This document shows, in pieces, positions 30,978 to 38,576 of a stretch of 64,000 bases of DNA; the stretch's first letter is position 1; every line of letters starts with the position of its first letter. The notes below the pieces were generated by a model, which had not been told where the DNA came from, ran no database searches, and saw only the letters and a list, made by a program, of their open reading frames with translations. The DNA lies in assembly GCA_040905445.1 (NCBI GenBank), contig JBBDRN010000041.1, forward strand, positions 1 to 64,000, read 5' to 3'. This DNA comes from SKPT01 sp040905445. Lineage in GTDB: Bacteria > Planctomycetota > Phycisphaerae > Phycisphaerales > Phycisphaeraceae. Made by a program: the position numbers and the translations under genes.

Positions 30978-33230
30978 ATGAACGCGACTTCGCGCCTGCG
31001 CAGCGTGACGACCGGCCGCGTCGCCCGGCTGTGGTTGACGCTCGCCATGATCGTCGGCGGCTGCACCACATCATCGGACGTCTCGGAACTGGACGCGACG
31101 GGGCCCGACGACCTGCCGGGTGGCGCCGTCGCGGCTGCGCGCGGCGCCGGCCCCGATGATGCGCCGGTCCTGGTCGAGGGCCCCCGCACCATCCCGACCG
31201 CCGGCCGCCTCACCGCCGCCGCGGGCACCATCAACCTGACGCTCGCAGCGGACGAGGCGTGGGGCGACGAGACGGAGCAGACACTCGTGCATCTGGGTGA
31301 CGCCGAGGGCGCGCCGGTCAGCCTGACGGCCGCGCGCGGCCGGCTGCACGCCCGCTACGACGCCGGCCGCGGCAGGGCGGCCAACCTTACCTACCGCGCC
31401 CGCAACTGGGATCCGGGCGACCGCCGCGAGGTGCGCTTCGCCTGGCAGGCCGACGGCGACACGCTGCTCGCCTGGCTGATGGTTGATGGCGAGCTGGTCG
31501 CGCTCGAGCCGGGCGACGTCATCGACGCGTGGCCCGCCACGGCCGTGGTGGGCGAGGGTGTGGGTGGCGAGGGTGCGGGTGGCGGGGGTGGTGCAGCGAT
31601 CGTGCATCACGTCGCGCTGTCGACCGTCGTGACGCTGCCGGCCGAGCTCGCGCCGGCTCGGCGGACGATCCGCGTCGACGCCTCGCAGCGTGGCGATCGC
31701 CTGCACAGCTTCTGGCACGTCGCCAACTTCGCGCTGTGGGATGGCTACACGTTCACGCAGCCGGACGCCCACGCGATCCTCATGGGCCGGGCGCCGTTCA
31801 CCCGCGAGGTGATCGTCGACTTTACGCTCGGCGGGCGGTTCCGCGACGGCGGGGAGATGTACCTTGGCGTCGACGACGAGGGCGAGGCGCTCACCGACTT
31901 CACGACCATGCTCACGCGCGTGCGCGGGGTCGTGGACGCGGGCCTGACGCCGTGGATCATGCTCGAGAAGGTGCCGCCGGCGATGAGCGACCCGCCCGAG
32001 TGGCGGGCGTACGGCAACACGGCGCCGCCGGCCGACTTCGAGCTCTGGCACCGTTATGTGCAGGCGGCCGTGGCGGCGCTGGTCGACGAGTTCGGCCGCG
32101 AGACCGTCGCCGGGTGGCGCTTCATGGTCGCCACCGAGCCGGACCTGCATCCGTCGCACTGGGCGGGCACACGAGAGCAGTTTCTCCATCACCTCGACTA
32201 CACCCTCGACGCGGTGACGCGCGTGCTTCCGGAGGCGGAGGTCTCGCCGGGCAACATCCTGAACCCGGCGTTCGCCCACGCGTATCGCGACACATGGGGC
32301 ACGGACGCCGTCGCTGACCACGTGCGCTCGCGCGACCAGTGGGGCCTGGACATCATCGACCACGCGGCGACCGGCACAAACGCGGTGACGGGCGAGACGG
32401 GCACGCGCGTCGACTTCTTCTCGGCGTCGTGGTACATCCGCGTGGGCATGGACAACGACGCGTTCGATCGCGCGGTCGAGACGATGCGCGCCCGGTTGGA
32501 CCGCTACCCGGCGCTCGAAGGCACGCCGATCGACATCCGCGAGTTCAGCGTCCTCAGCGACGAGCGCGGTCGCCGGCTCTATGCCGGCGACGCGAGCGAG
32601 TGGTCGGCGAGCTTCTACGCCTCGATCGCCCGCCGCGCCTATGACCACGACGTGCGCGTGATCTTTGAATGGGACCATGCGACGTTCGGCGTGCTGCACC
32701 CCCGCGGGCAGGTCATGGCCATGCTCGAGCGCATGGTCGAAGGGGAGCGGCTGGCGGTCGCCCTTGACGCCGACTCGCCCGCCGACGCCGGGGCGATCGC
32801 GGCGGAGAAGGATGGGCGGCTGTTCGTGCTGATCTACCATCACCGGCCGCAGCGTCACGCGGGCGGCGTCGAGACGATCGACCTGGAGATCGCGCACCCG
32901 GACATGGCGGACGGCGGAAGCTGGCGGCTGTCGGAGTGGACCGTGGATGCCGAGCGGACGGTGTGGGTACACGCGTTCAGCGCGGATGCCGAGGCCGCGG
33001 GTCTCGAGCGCCTGGAGAACGCGGGCAACCATGAAGCGAGCCCGCGGCGGCTGTATGGCGACGAGGCGACCGCGCTGTTTCAGGCGAACATCGAGCGCTA
33101 CCAGGAGTTGGCGGAGCTGCCGCGAACGCGAAGCGATGTCGAGGTGGCTGTCGAGGACGGCCGCATCCGGATGGAGTTGGCCATGCCAGCGCACAGCGTT
33201 CGGCTGCTGGAGCTGACGCCGGGACGGTAG
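30978..33230 (+). CDS. Large lipoprotein, GH39-like glycoside hydrolase
   Basis: 750 residues. The ATG at 30978 gives a signal peptide ending in Val-Gly-Gly-Cys, so it is lipid-anchored, probably facing the periplasm or exterior. Residues about 60-215 form a beta-rich carbohydrate-binding-like domain. Residues about 230-600 look like a TIM-barrel glycosidase of clan GH-A, with Ala-Thr-Glu-Pro-Asp-Leu (Glu about 387, acid/base) and Asp-Ile-Arg-Glu-Phe-Ser (Glu about 522, nucleophile) in the expected order, as in GH39 beta-xylosidases or iduronidases. The C-terminus is a beta domain. Family number and substrate are inferences. It stands alone. Confidence 0.75.
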   Translation: MNATSRLRSVTTGRVARLWLTLAMIVGGCTTSSDVSELDATGPDDLPGGAVAAARGAGPDDAPVLVEGPRTIPTAGRLTAAAGTINLTLAADEAWGDETEQTLVHLGDAEGAPVSLTAARGRLHARYDAGRGRAANLTYRARNWDPGDRREVRFAWQADGDTLLAWLMVDGELVALEPGDVIDAWPATAVVGEGVGGEGAGGGGGAAIVHHVALSTVVTLPAELAPARRTIRVDASQRGDRLHSFWHVANFALWDGYTFTQPDAHAILMGRAPFTREVIVDFTLGGRFRDGGEMYLGVDDEGEALTDFTTMLTRVRGVVDAGLTPWIMLEKVPPAMSDPPEWRAYGNTAPPADFELWHRYVQAAVAALVDEFGRETVAGWRFMVATEPDLHPSHWAGTREQFLHHLDYTLDAVTRVLPEAEVSPGNILNPAFAHAYRDTWGTDAVADHVRSRDQWGLDIIDHAATGTNAVTGETGTRVDFFSASWYIRVGMDNDAFDRAVETMRARLDRYPALEGTPIDIREFSVLSDERGRRLYAGDASEWSASFYASIARRAYDHDVRVIFEWDHATFGVLHPRGQVMAMLERMVEGERLAVALDADSPADAGAIAAEKDGRLFVLIYHHRPQRHAGGVETIDLEIAHPDMADGGSWRLSEWTVDAERTVWVHAFSADAEAAGLERLENAGNHEASPRRLYGDEATALFQANIERYQELAELPRTRSDVEVAVEDGRIRMELAMPAHSVRLLELTPGR

Positions 33231-33314
33231 TCGGCTTTGATGGTGCCGACGATGGCGCCGGCCGGAGCACGCCTCCCCTGACCCCGCCCACAGGGGAGGG
33301 GATGGGACTCGCGC

Positions 33315-34421
33315 CTACTCCTCGTCCCACATGCCGGTGCGGTGATGGACGCGGATCAGGCGGCCGAGCGATTGCGGCAGGTGCTGAGCGACGGCGTCGC
33401 ACGTCGGCAGCGCGGCCGCGTCGAACGGCTCGGCGCGGTCGCGGAAGAGCGTCAGCACCGCCAGCGTCTCGTCCTCGTGCGTGCAGGCGAAGGCCAGCAT
33501 CTCGCAGTTGAGCAGGAACCCCCCCGGCTCGCCCACCATCGCCCGCATCGTCGCCTCGTCGCTGACATGCACGGCCTGGTCATGCTCGGCGATCGCGGGC
33601 ACGGCCGTGTCCGCCAGGTGCTCGAGCAGCATCTCCACCGCGTCGCCGGCACAGTCGTAGTTGACGTACGCCCCGACGGCGTACTCCTCGCCCGAGGCGG
33701 GCAGGAACACGGCCGCGTTGCACGGGCCGACGTGATCCAGCAGGTACTCGAGCGTCTTGCGCAGCAGCGGCGCGAGGTCCAGCTCCTGGCGCACCAGCGC
33801 CTGGTACTGCCCGACATGCACCGCCTGCTCGAGCTCGCCGGCGAGCTGCTCGTAGGCGTCGACCAGGTCGTTGGCCAGGGTGTCGACCTGCGCGCTGACC
33901 TGCCGACGGGCGTCGTCAAGCTTGCGGCAGACGCTGCGAAGATCGCGCACGCGCCGCGCCTGCGTGCGGTCGCGCCGGCGGCGGCGCATCAGTTCGTTGA
34001 GGTGGCCGCGCAGCCGGGGGCCGTCCAGCGGTGGGGTGAGGACGTCCAGCACGCCAGCGCGCATCGCGGCGATCGCGTCCTCCGCGGTCGTGTCCATGCC
34101 CGTCAGGATCACCTGCGTACGCTGCCGGCGGCGGCGCAGGCGGGTGGCCAGCGCCAGCCCCCGGCGGTCCGGCAGTTCCGCCGCCACGAGCGCCAAGTCG
34201 ACCGGCCGCTGCATGGCGCTGGCTTCGGCGAGCCCGGCGGTGGTGACGTGTTCGAGGCGTAGCGGCAGGCCCGTGCATGCTCGCGCCACCGCCCCGGCCG
34301 CGCCGGCGTCGGGATCGACGACGAGCACCCGAAACGCCGCCCGCGCCCGTCGCCGGGGTGCGACCTTGGCACGGGTCGCCTCCGCCGCCGCTCGCCCCGC
34401 CTGCTCCTGCTGCTGCTGCAC
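33315..34421 (-). CDS. Degenerate response regulator with coiled coil and GAF-like domain
   Basis: 368 residues from the GTG at 34421, preceded by AGGGAAAGGGAC. The receiver domain is at about 30-145 and keeps the fold and Asp36/Asp38, but the phosphoacceptor position is Ala80 (Val-Ala80-Ala-Glu-Leu-Pro-Asp) and the conserved Lys before Pro is replaced (Leu-Thr-Pro-Pro-Leu). A charged coiled coil (about 150-195) links to a GAF-like sensor region (about 200-340). It probably acts without phosphorylation, for example as a scaffold or ligand sensor. No histidine kinase is adjacent. Confidence 0.75.
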   Translation of the reverse strand: MQQQQEQAGRAAAEATRAKVAPRRRARAAFRVLVVDPDAGAAGAVARACTGLPLRLEHVTTAGLAEASAMQRPVDLALVAAELPDRRGLALATRLRRRRQRTQVILTGMDTTAEDAIAAMRAGVLDVLTPPLDGPRLRGHLNELMRRRRRDRTQARRVRDLRSVCRKLDDARRQVSAQVDTLANDLVDAYEQLAGELEQAVHVGQYQALVRQELDLAPLLRKTLEYLLDHVGPCNAAVFLPASGEEYAVGAYVNYDCAGDAVEMLLEHLADTAVPAIAEHDQAVHVSDEATMRAMVGEPGGFLLNCEMLAFACTHEDETLAVLTLFRDRAEPFDAAALPTCDAVAQHLPQSLGRLIRVHHRTGMWDEE

Positions 34422-34515
34422 GTCAGTCCCTTTCCCTGCATCAGCCGCGGAAACCGCGGCCGTCTGGGGCGGTATCGGCAGAGAACACCGCCGGGTTGAG
34501 GCGCGATGCATAAAG

Positions 34516-34534
34516 CCGGGACCGGTGGTCCCGG
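34516..34534. terminator. Perfect hairpin CCGGGACC-GGT-GGTCCCGG
   Basis: An eight-pair stem with a three-base loop lies in the gap between the CPBP gene and the degenerate regulator, both on the minus strand. There is no clear U-run, so it may be a weak terminator of the CPBP transcript or part of a repeat: the flank CATAAAGCCGGGACC also occurs at about 26700. The rest of 34422-34675 holds nothing else recognisable. Confidence 0.45.
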
Positions 34535-34675
34535 GGCGGCGGCGTGTGCTCGACGATGAGCACGCGTCCGGGACGTGGCGGGGTGTGGTGTGGTGTGGCG
34601 GGGCGTCGCATCGATCCGCGACCGCAGTGTCGCCCGCGCGCGATGGATGTGTAATCCGTATGATCCCCACCCGAA

Positions 34676-35509
34676 TCACATGAACTGCCAGTCCCCGGTC
34701 CCCAGGCTCCAGGCCCACAGTGCCGCGTTCGTGATCCCGTGCGACCAGACGATCGGCCCCAGCCCCATGCGGCGGTCGCCGCGGTTGGTGTACCACAGCA
34801 GCCAGCACCACACGACCGCGCAAGCGATCGTGCCCGGCCAGTCGCGCTGCACGTGGTGCACCATGAAAACGAACGTCGACGCGGCAAACCCGAACGCCGT
34901 GACCATTCCCACCGGACATTCGCGAAGCTGCTCCGTGAACTGCCCCGGCAGCCCGCGCACGCGCTGGCCCAGACGCGAATGGAGCACCCAGTCGCCGACG
35001 ATCGGCAGATCCTCGACAAGCTGCACGAGCCCCAGGCCGGTCTTTCGCGCCGAATGCAGCCCGCGCAGGCAGGCGCTGCGAATGAAAAGCTCCTCGAACA
35101 GCGGCACGAGGATCGCCATGCCGGCGAGGCGCAGCCCCAGCGAGATGCCGTAGAGCGCTGTCGAGGTGTCGGCCATGCGCTCGAAGTAGTGCGGCTCGCC
35201 GTCGGCGGCGAACCAGGCCGGCGCGAGCGCGATCATCCAGAACCCGAGCCCGATCCAGGCGGCGCAGAGCCCCAGGCCCGTCGGGATCGCGAGCCAGTGG
35301 AAGCGCAGCGTCAGCTCCGGCAGCAGCAGGCGATAGCGCCAGAGCATGGCGGCAACGACCGCGAACTGGATCGCGTAGAGCACGGGGTAGAGATAGGGCG
35401 AGGCGTCGATGGTGAGGTTGATGCCCGCGAGCAGGGCGAGGTAGACGATGAACGGCGCGATGCGCGGGTGCCAGGGATTGGCCGCCATCCACGCGTCGAT
35501 GGCGCCCAT
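34676..35509 (-). CDS. CPBP family intramembrane metalloprotease
   Basis: 277 residues from the ATG at 35509; a TTG at 35563 with GGAG upstream is an alternative. Several membrane spans are present. The conserved motif 1, Glu-Glu-Leu-Phe-Ile-Arg, and the later His-His-Val-Gln motif supply the Glu and His of the Rce1/CAAX-like protease fold (a glutamate intramembrane protease in current terms). Family roles include prenyl-protein processing, bacteriocin immunity and regulation; the role here is unknown. It is divergent from the release-factor-like gene. Confidence 0.82.
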   Translation of the reverse strand: MGAIDAWMAANPWHPRIAPFIVYLALLAGINLTIDASPYLYPVLYAIQFAVVAAMLWRYRLLLPELTLRFHWLAIPTGLGLCAAWIGLGFWMIALAPAWFAADGEPHYFERMADTSTALYGISLGLRLAGMAILVPLFEELFIRSACLRGLHSARKTGLGLVQLVEDLPIVGDWVLHSRLGQRVRGLPGQFTEQLRECPVGMVTAFGFAASTFVFMVHHVQRDWPGTIACAVVWCWLLWYTNRGDRRMGLGPIVWSHGITNAALWAWSLGTGDWQFM

Positions 35510-35686
35510 GAAGCCGGTGGCCGGCGTGAAGGTGGACTCGCGGTCGGTCGATGAGCCGGTCAAGGGCGGGGCGTCTCCGTGGCGGCGAGGCGTCGCGGGG
35601 CAGTGGGCCTGCCTGACGTCGGGCCGACGCCGTGCTGACTTGAGCCCCGCGCCCGGCGGGGTCGCGCAGCCGACTACGATACGCCC

Positions 35687-36205
35687 ATGGCCGACCCGAC
35701 GCCAGCGCACGAGCACCCCGCCGCGCTCGACGACGCGAGCCTGCTCAAGCACTGCCGCATGGACCAGACGCGCGGCGGCGGGCCGGGCGGGCAGCACCGC
35801 AACAAGACGGCGACCGGCATCCGCCTGACGCACGAGCCGACGGGCATCACCGCCCAGGCCGGTGAGCGCCGATCACAGGCCGACAACCGGCGTCAGGCGC
35901 TGCGCCGCCTGCGCGTGAAGCTCGCGTTGCACGTGCGGTGCGATGTGGCCGGCTCGCCGAGCGCGCTGTGGCAAAGCCGCTGCCGGGGCGGGCGGCTGTC
36001 GATCAACCCCGACCACGCCGACTTCCCCGCCCTGCTCGCTGAGGCGCTCGACTGGATCGTCGCGGCGGGTGAGGACATCAAGCGCGCGGCGACGGCGCTG
36101 GGCGTGTCGACGACGCAACTCGTGGGCCTGCTGCGCGACGAGCCGGCCGCACTGGAGCAGGTCAACCACGCCCGGCAGGCGCGCGGGCGGCCGACGTTGC
36201 GGTGA
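35687..36205 (+). CDS. Peptide chain release factor-like protein with GGQ motif
   Basis: 172 residues. The RF-1-type domain has Gly-Gly-Gly-Pro-Gly-Gly-Gln-His-Arg-Asn-Lys-Thr near residues 30-41, the peptidyl-tRNA hydrolysis motif. It has no stop-codon-reading domain, so it resembles the PrfH/ArfB type of rescue hydrolases, or planctomycete RF-like proteins. The C-terminal half is helical and may bind the ribosome. It lacks the Lys/Arg-rich tail that ArfB uses to occupy the empty mRNA channel, so a rescue role is not certain. Confidence 0.82.
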   Translation: MADPTPAHEHPAALDDASLLKHCRMDQTRGGGPGGQHRNKTATGIRLTHEPTGITAQAGERRSQADNRRQALRRLRVKLALHVRCDVAGSPSALWQSRCRGGRLSINPDHADFPALLAEALDWIVAAGEDIKRAATALGVSTTQLVGLLRDEPAALEQVNHARQARGRPTLR

Positions 36206-36225
36206 TGGTGCGAGGGGCGCGATGC

Positions 36226-36335
36226 ACACGGCGAGCGCGGAGGGATGGTGGTTTGCGTCACGCCTGTTTCTTCGCGCACGTCGGCCTGCTTCGCCTCTTC
36301 CGCGGTTCAATGGTGAGTTCGTCCCCTCCCGATCA
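36226..36335. repeat. Dispersed repeat with GAACCGCGAAG arms, copy 2 (inverted)
   Basis: Read on the minus strand this matches 30741-30845: GACGAACTCACCATTGAACC, then GAAGAAACAGGCGTGACG, then CCTCCGCGCTCGCC. It lies between the convergent release-factor-like and TPR-YggX genes. Confidence 0.6.
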
Positions 36336-36346
36336 GCACTCGGCAA

Positions 36347-36997
36347 TCACTCGCGCCCCTCGACCTGCCGGGCGTATGCGTCGACCTCCTCCTGGCTGAC
36401 GCCCAGCCATTCGAGCATGTGCTGGTCGTACACCTCCTGGTGCTGCGGATTGGAGAAGTCGAGGCGCAGCTCGTTGATCACCTTGGTGCCCTGCGCGATC
36501 CAGGCCCGCCACGTCTGCTGCCCGAAGTGGTCGTAGATGAATCGGCCCACCGGGCCGCGCATCGGCGGATCGTCGAGGCGCTGCTGCGGCTGCCCGGTGC
36601 GGCGGTCGACAACCATGTTCTCGCCGCCCGCCTCACCCGCCCCCGCGGCGACCTCCAGCTCCTCGACCTCGGGCACCTCCAGCCCCAGCTTCTCCAGCAG
36701 CGACCCGATGGCGCGCTTGGGCATGACGTCCCCGCGCTGGGCCGCGATATGGTAGCCCTCGGTCAGCAGGGGGCCGGCCTCCGCCTCGCGGCCGAGCTTG
36801 ATGAGCACCTGTCCGCGAAGCTGGTACGCCCGCGACATCTGGGGATTCATCTCGATGGCGCGGGCGAAGGCGCGGTCGGCGTCGTCCAGGCGCTCCGCCT
36901 CACGGTAGGCGCTGCCGAGGCTGAAAAACGCCATGTCGTCCGGCACCTCGCGGGCCATCTTCTCCCACTGCGCGATACGTTCTTCCAGTGTTGCCAT
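36347..36997 (-). CDS. TPR protein with C-terminal YggX-like domain
   Basis: 216 residues from the ATG at 36997. Residues about 1-80 have two TPR-like helical pairs (Ala-Phe-Phe-Ser-Leu-Gly-Ser-Ala-Tyr, then Ala-Phe-Ala-Arg-Ala-Ile-Glu-Met-Asn-Pro). Residues about 135-210 match the YggX iron-trafficking and Fe-S protection family (Leu-Asp-Asp-Pro-Pro-Met, Gly-Arg-Phe-Ile-Tyr, Thr-Trp-Arg-Ala-Trp, Val-Ile-Asn-Glu-Leu-Arg-Leu). The N-terminal Cys of classical YggX is absent at the domain start (Met-Val-Val-Asp-Arg-Arg-Thr-Gly). The function may therefore be shifted to protein binding. Confidence 0.82.
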   Translation of the reverse strand: MATLEERIAQWEKMAREVPDDMAFFSLGSAYREAERLDDADRAFARAIEMNPQMSRAYQLRGQVLIKLGREAEAGPLLTEGYHIAAQRGDVMPKRAIGSLLEKLGLEVPEVEELEVAAGAGEAGGENMVVDRRTGQPQQRLDDPPMRGPVGRFIYDHFGQQTWRAWIAQGTKVINELRLDFSNPQHQEVYDQHMLEWLGVSQEEVDAYARQVEGRE

Positions 36998-37030
36998 GGG
37001 AGACAGGATAAGCGGTGCGGCTGCCGGCGC

Positions 37031-37065
37031 AAAACGAAAGCCCACGGACGGCAGTCCGCGGGCTT
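37031..37065 (-). terminator. Intrinsic terminator of hsp20, distal
   Basis: On the minus strand the stem AAGCCCGCGGAC/GTCCGTGGGCTT has a four-base loop and one mismatched pair, followed by TTTCGTTTTG. It lies 36 bases after the hsp20 stop. Confidence 0.75.
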
Positions 37066-37073
37066 GGGGCGGG

Positions 37074-37093
37074 AAAAGGCCCGGGTTCCGGGC
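37074..37093 (-). terminator. Intrinsic terminator of hsp20, proximal
   Basis: On the minus strand GCCCGG-AAC-CCGGGC is followed by CTTTTCCC, a short strong hairpin 8 bases after the hsp20 stop. Together with the distal hairpin this makes a tandem terminator. Confidence 0.65.
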
Positions 37094-37101
37094 ACGCGGG
37101 G

Positions 37102-37530
37102 TCACTTGACCTCGATCTTGCGGGGCTTGACCTCCTCGCGCTTGGGCAGAGTGACGGTGAGCACGCCGTCGTCGAGCTTGCACTGGACGTTGGCTTCGTC
37201 GACCGCCACGGGCAGGCGGAAGCTGCGGGCCACGCGGGTGAACTGCCGCTCGGTCAGGTGGCGCTCGCCCTTGTCCTGCCCGTTGCCCGCCTCGCGCTGG
37301 GCGGCGATCGAAAGCACGCCCTGCTCCATCGTCACGTTGATCTCGTCCTTCTTGAAGCCGGGCAGCTCGGCCTCGACGATGATGTTGTTGTCGTCCTCGC
37401 TGATGTCGACCGGGTAGGCGGCCGTGGTGGCTTGCAACTCGCGCCCGCCCCAGGCACGGTCGAACGCCCGGTCCATCTCACGCTGCAGCAGCTCGAAGGG
37501 GTTGTCGCGTCGCGTCATCATGGGAAGCAT
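37102..37530 (-). CDS. Small heat shock protein, Hsp20/alpha-crystallin family
   Basis: 142 residues; an ATP-independent holdase chaperone. The alpha-crystallin domain (about 38-135) has Val-Asp-Ile-Ser-Glu-Asp, Ala-Glu-Leu-Pro-Gly-Phe-Lys-Lys-Asp-Glu-Ile and the conserved Leu-Asp-Asp-Gly-Val-Leu-Thr-Val-Thr-Leu-Pro-Lys near the C-terminus. The short C-terminal tail ends Arg-Lys-Ile-Glu-Val-Lys, holding the Ile-x-Val motif that links subunits. The ribosome-binding site AAAGGAGG is very strong. A candidate sigma-54 promoter lies about 100 bases upstream, and two terminators follow. Confidence 0.95.
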   Translation of the reverse strand: MLPMMTRRDNPFELLQREMDRAFDRAWGGRELQATTAAYPVDISEDDNNIIVEAELPGFKKDEINVTMEQGVLSIAAQREAGNGQDKGERHLTERQFTRVARSFRLPVAVDEANVQCKLDDGVLTVTLPKREEVKPRKIEVK

Positions 37531-37630
37531 GGCCTACCTCCTTTGAGAAAAAGACGGCCTGAACTCCACCGGCCTCTACCCGGGGGGCCGGCTCCCCGGC
37601 CGTCGCCGCCGCCGACGGCACCCTTCAAAA

Positions 37631-37646
37631 TGCAATGACTGTGCCA
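37631..37646 (-). promoter_or_regulatory. Candidate sigma-54 (-24/-12) promoter for hsp20
   Basis: On the minus strand TGGCACAGTCATTGCA fits the consensus TGGCACG-N4-TTGCA with one change (A for G). The key GG and GC are separated by exactly ten bases. Transcription would begin about 12 bases downstream, giving a leader of about 90 bases before the hsp20 ATG. Such motifs occur by chance, and no enhancer-binding protein gene is adjacent. No CIRCE-type inverted repeat is seen here. Confidence 0.45.
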
Positions 37647-37950
37647 GCCAATCGACACACGTCGAGCTGTAAAAAATGTGTGCGAAGTAGCTTATAGACG
37701 ACCTGCCGAGCCCGCGGACGCCGTTTTGGCAGCCGGCGAGGGCTCCGAACGCCAGCCTGACAATGGGCGATCGCCGGCCGCTGAAAGGGCCCGTCCAACC
37801 CTCCCGCGCAGCAAGCGGCGGGCCACCGGCCTTATCATGTCGACCGGACGTGGTCCGCCGCCGTCAGGCCTTCTAAACTCCCCCGAGTGGCGGCTGGCCG
37901 CTCCCAGGGACGCCGAGTCCCTGGACGCCGAACGCGAAGACAGGCAGCCC

Positions 37951-38565
37951 ATGGCCGAGGCCTCATCTGAATACTCATGTGCCGGCACGGGACTTGCGGC
38001 GCCCGGGACGCGCCACCGCGGGGCCTGGATCCGCCACGGCCCGGGCCACGGGAGCACACGCGTCGCCGCGCATCGCCCAGACACGCCGGATGAACGATCA
38101 GTCCCCGACCAGACCCCGACGGGGGATCAGCCTCAGCCGTCTGAGTCGCCGCCCCAGCCCGCGACGCAGCACGAGGACGGTCGGGTGCGGCGGAAGGTGC
38201 GGGTACTCATTGCCGACGATCACACCGTCGTACGCCAGGGCCTGAGGTCGCTGCTCGAGAGCCTGCCCGATCTCGAAGTGGTCGGGGAGGCGGAGACGGG
38301 CTGGCAGGCGGTGGATCGGACCCGCGCCCTGCACCCGGACATCGTGCTCATGGACGTGTCGATGCCGGAGATGGACGGCATCGAGGCGACGCGGCGGATC
38401 ACCGCGGAGCACACCTGTCGCGACATCGTCGGGCTGTCGATGCACCGCAGTGAATACATGGCCGAGAAGATGCACGAGGCGGGGGCCCGCACGTATCTGA
38501 CCAAGGACAAGGCGATGGAACAGTTGATCGAGGTCGTCCGGGCGTTCGGCAATCCGCCGACGTAG
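37951..38565 (+). CDS. Receiver-domain response regulator, single domain
   Basis: The receiver domain is complete, with Ala-Asp-Asp-His for metal binding, the phosphoacceptor in Val-Leu-Met-Asp-Val-Ser-Met-Pro and Thr-Lys before Asp-Lys near the end. It resembles NarL/FixJ-type receivers but has no DNA-binding domain. The ATG at 37951 gives a Pro-rich N-terminal tail of about 75 residues; a GTG at 38185 with GAGGACGG upstream would give a compact 126-residue protein and may be the true start. It is convergent with the T6SS operon end. If the GTG is right, 37531-38184 is largely non-coding. Confidence 0.7.
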   Translation: MAEASSEYSCAGTGLAAPGTRHRGAWIRHGPGHGSTRVAAHRPDTPDERSVPDQTPTGDQPQPSESPPQPATQHEDGRVRRKVRVLIADDHTVVRQGLRSLLESLPDLEVVGEAETGWQAVDRTRALHPDIVLMDVSMPEMDGIEATRRITAEHTCRDIVGLSMHRSEYMAEKMHEAGARTYLTKDKAMEQLIEVVRAFGNPPT

Positions 38566-38576
38566 GCATGGACCCG

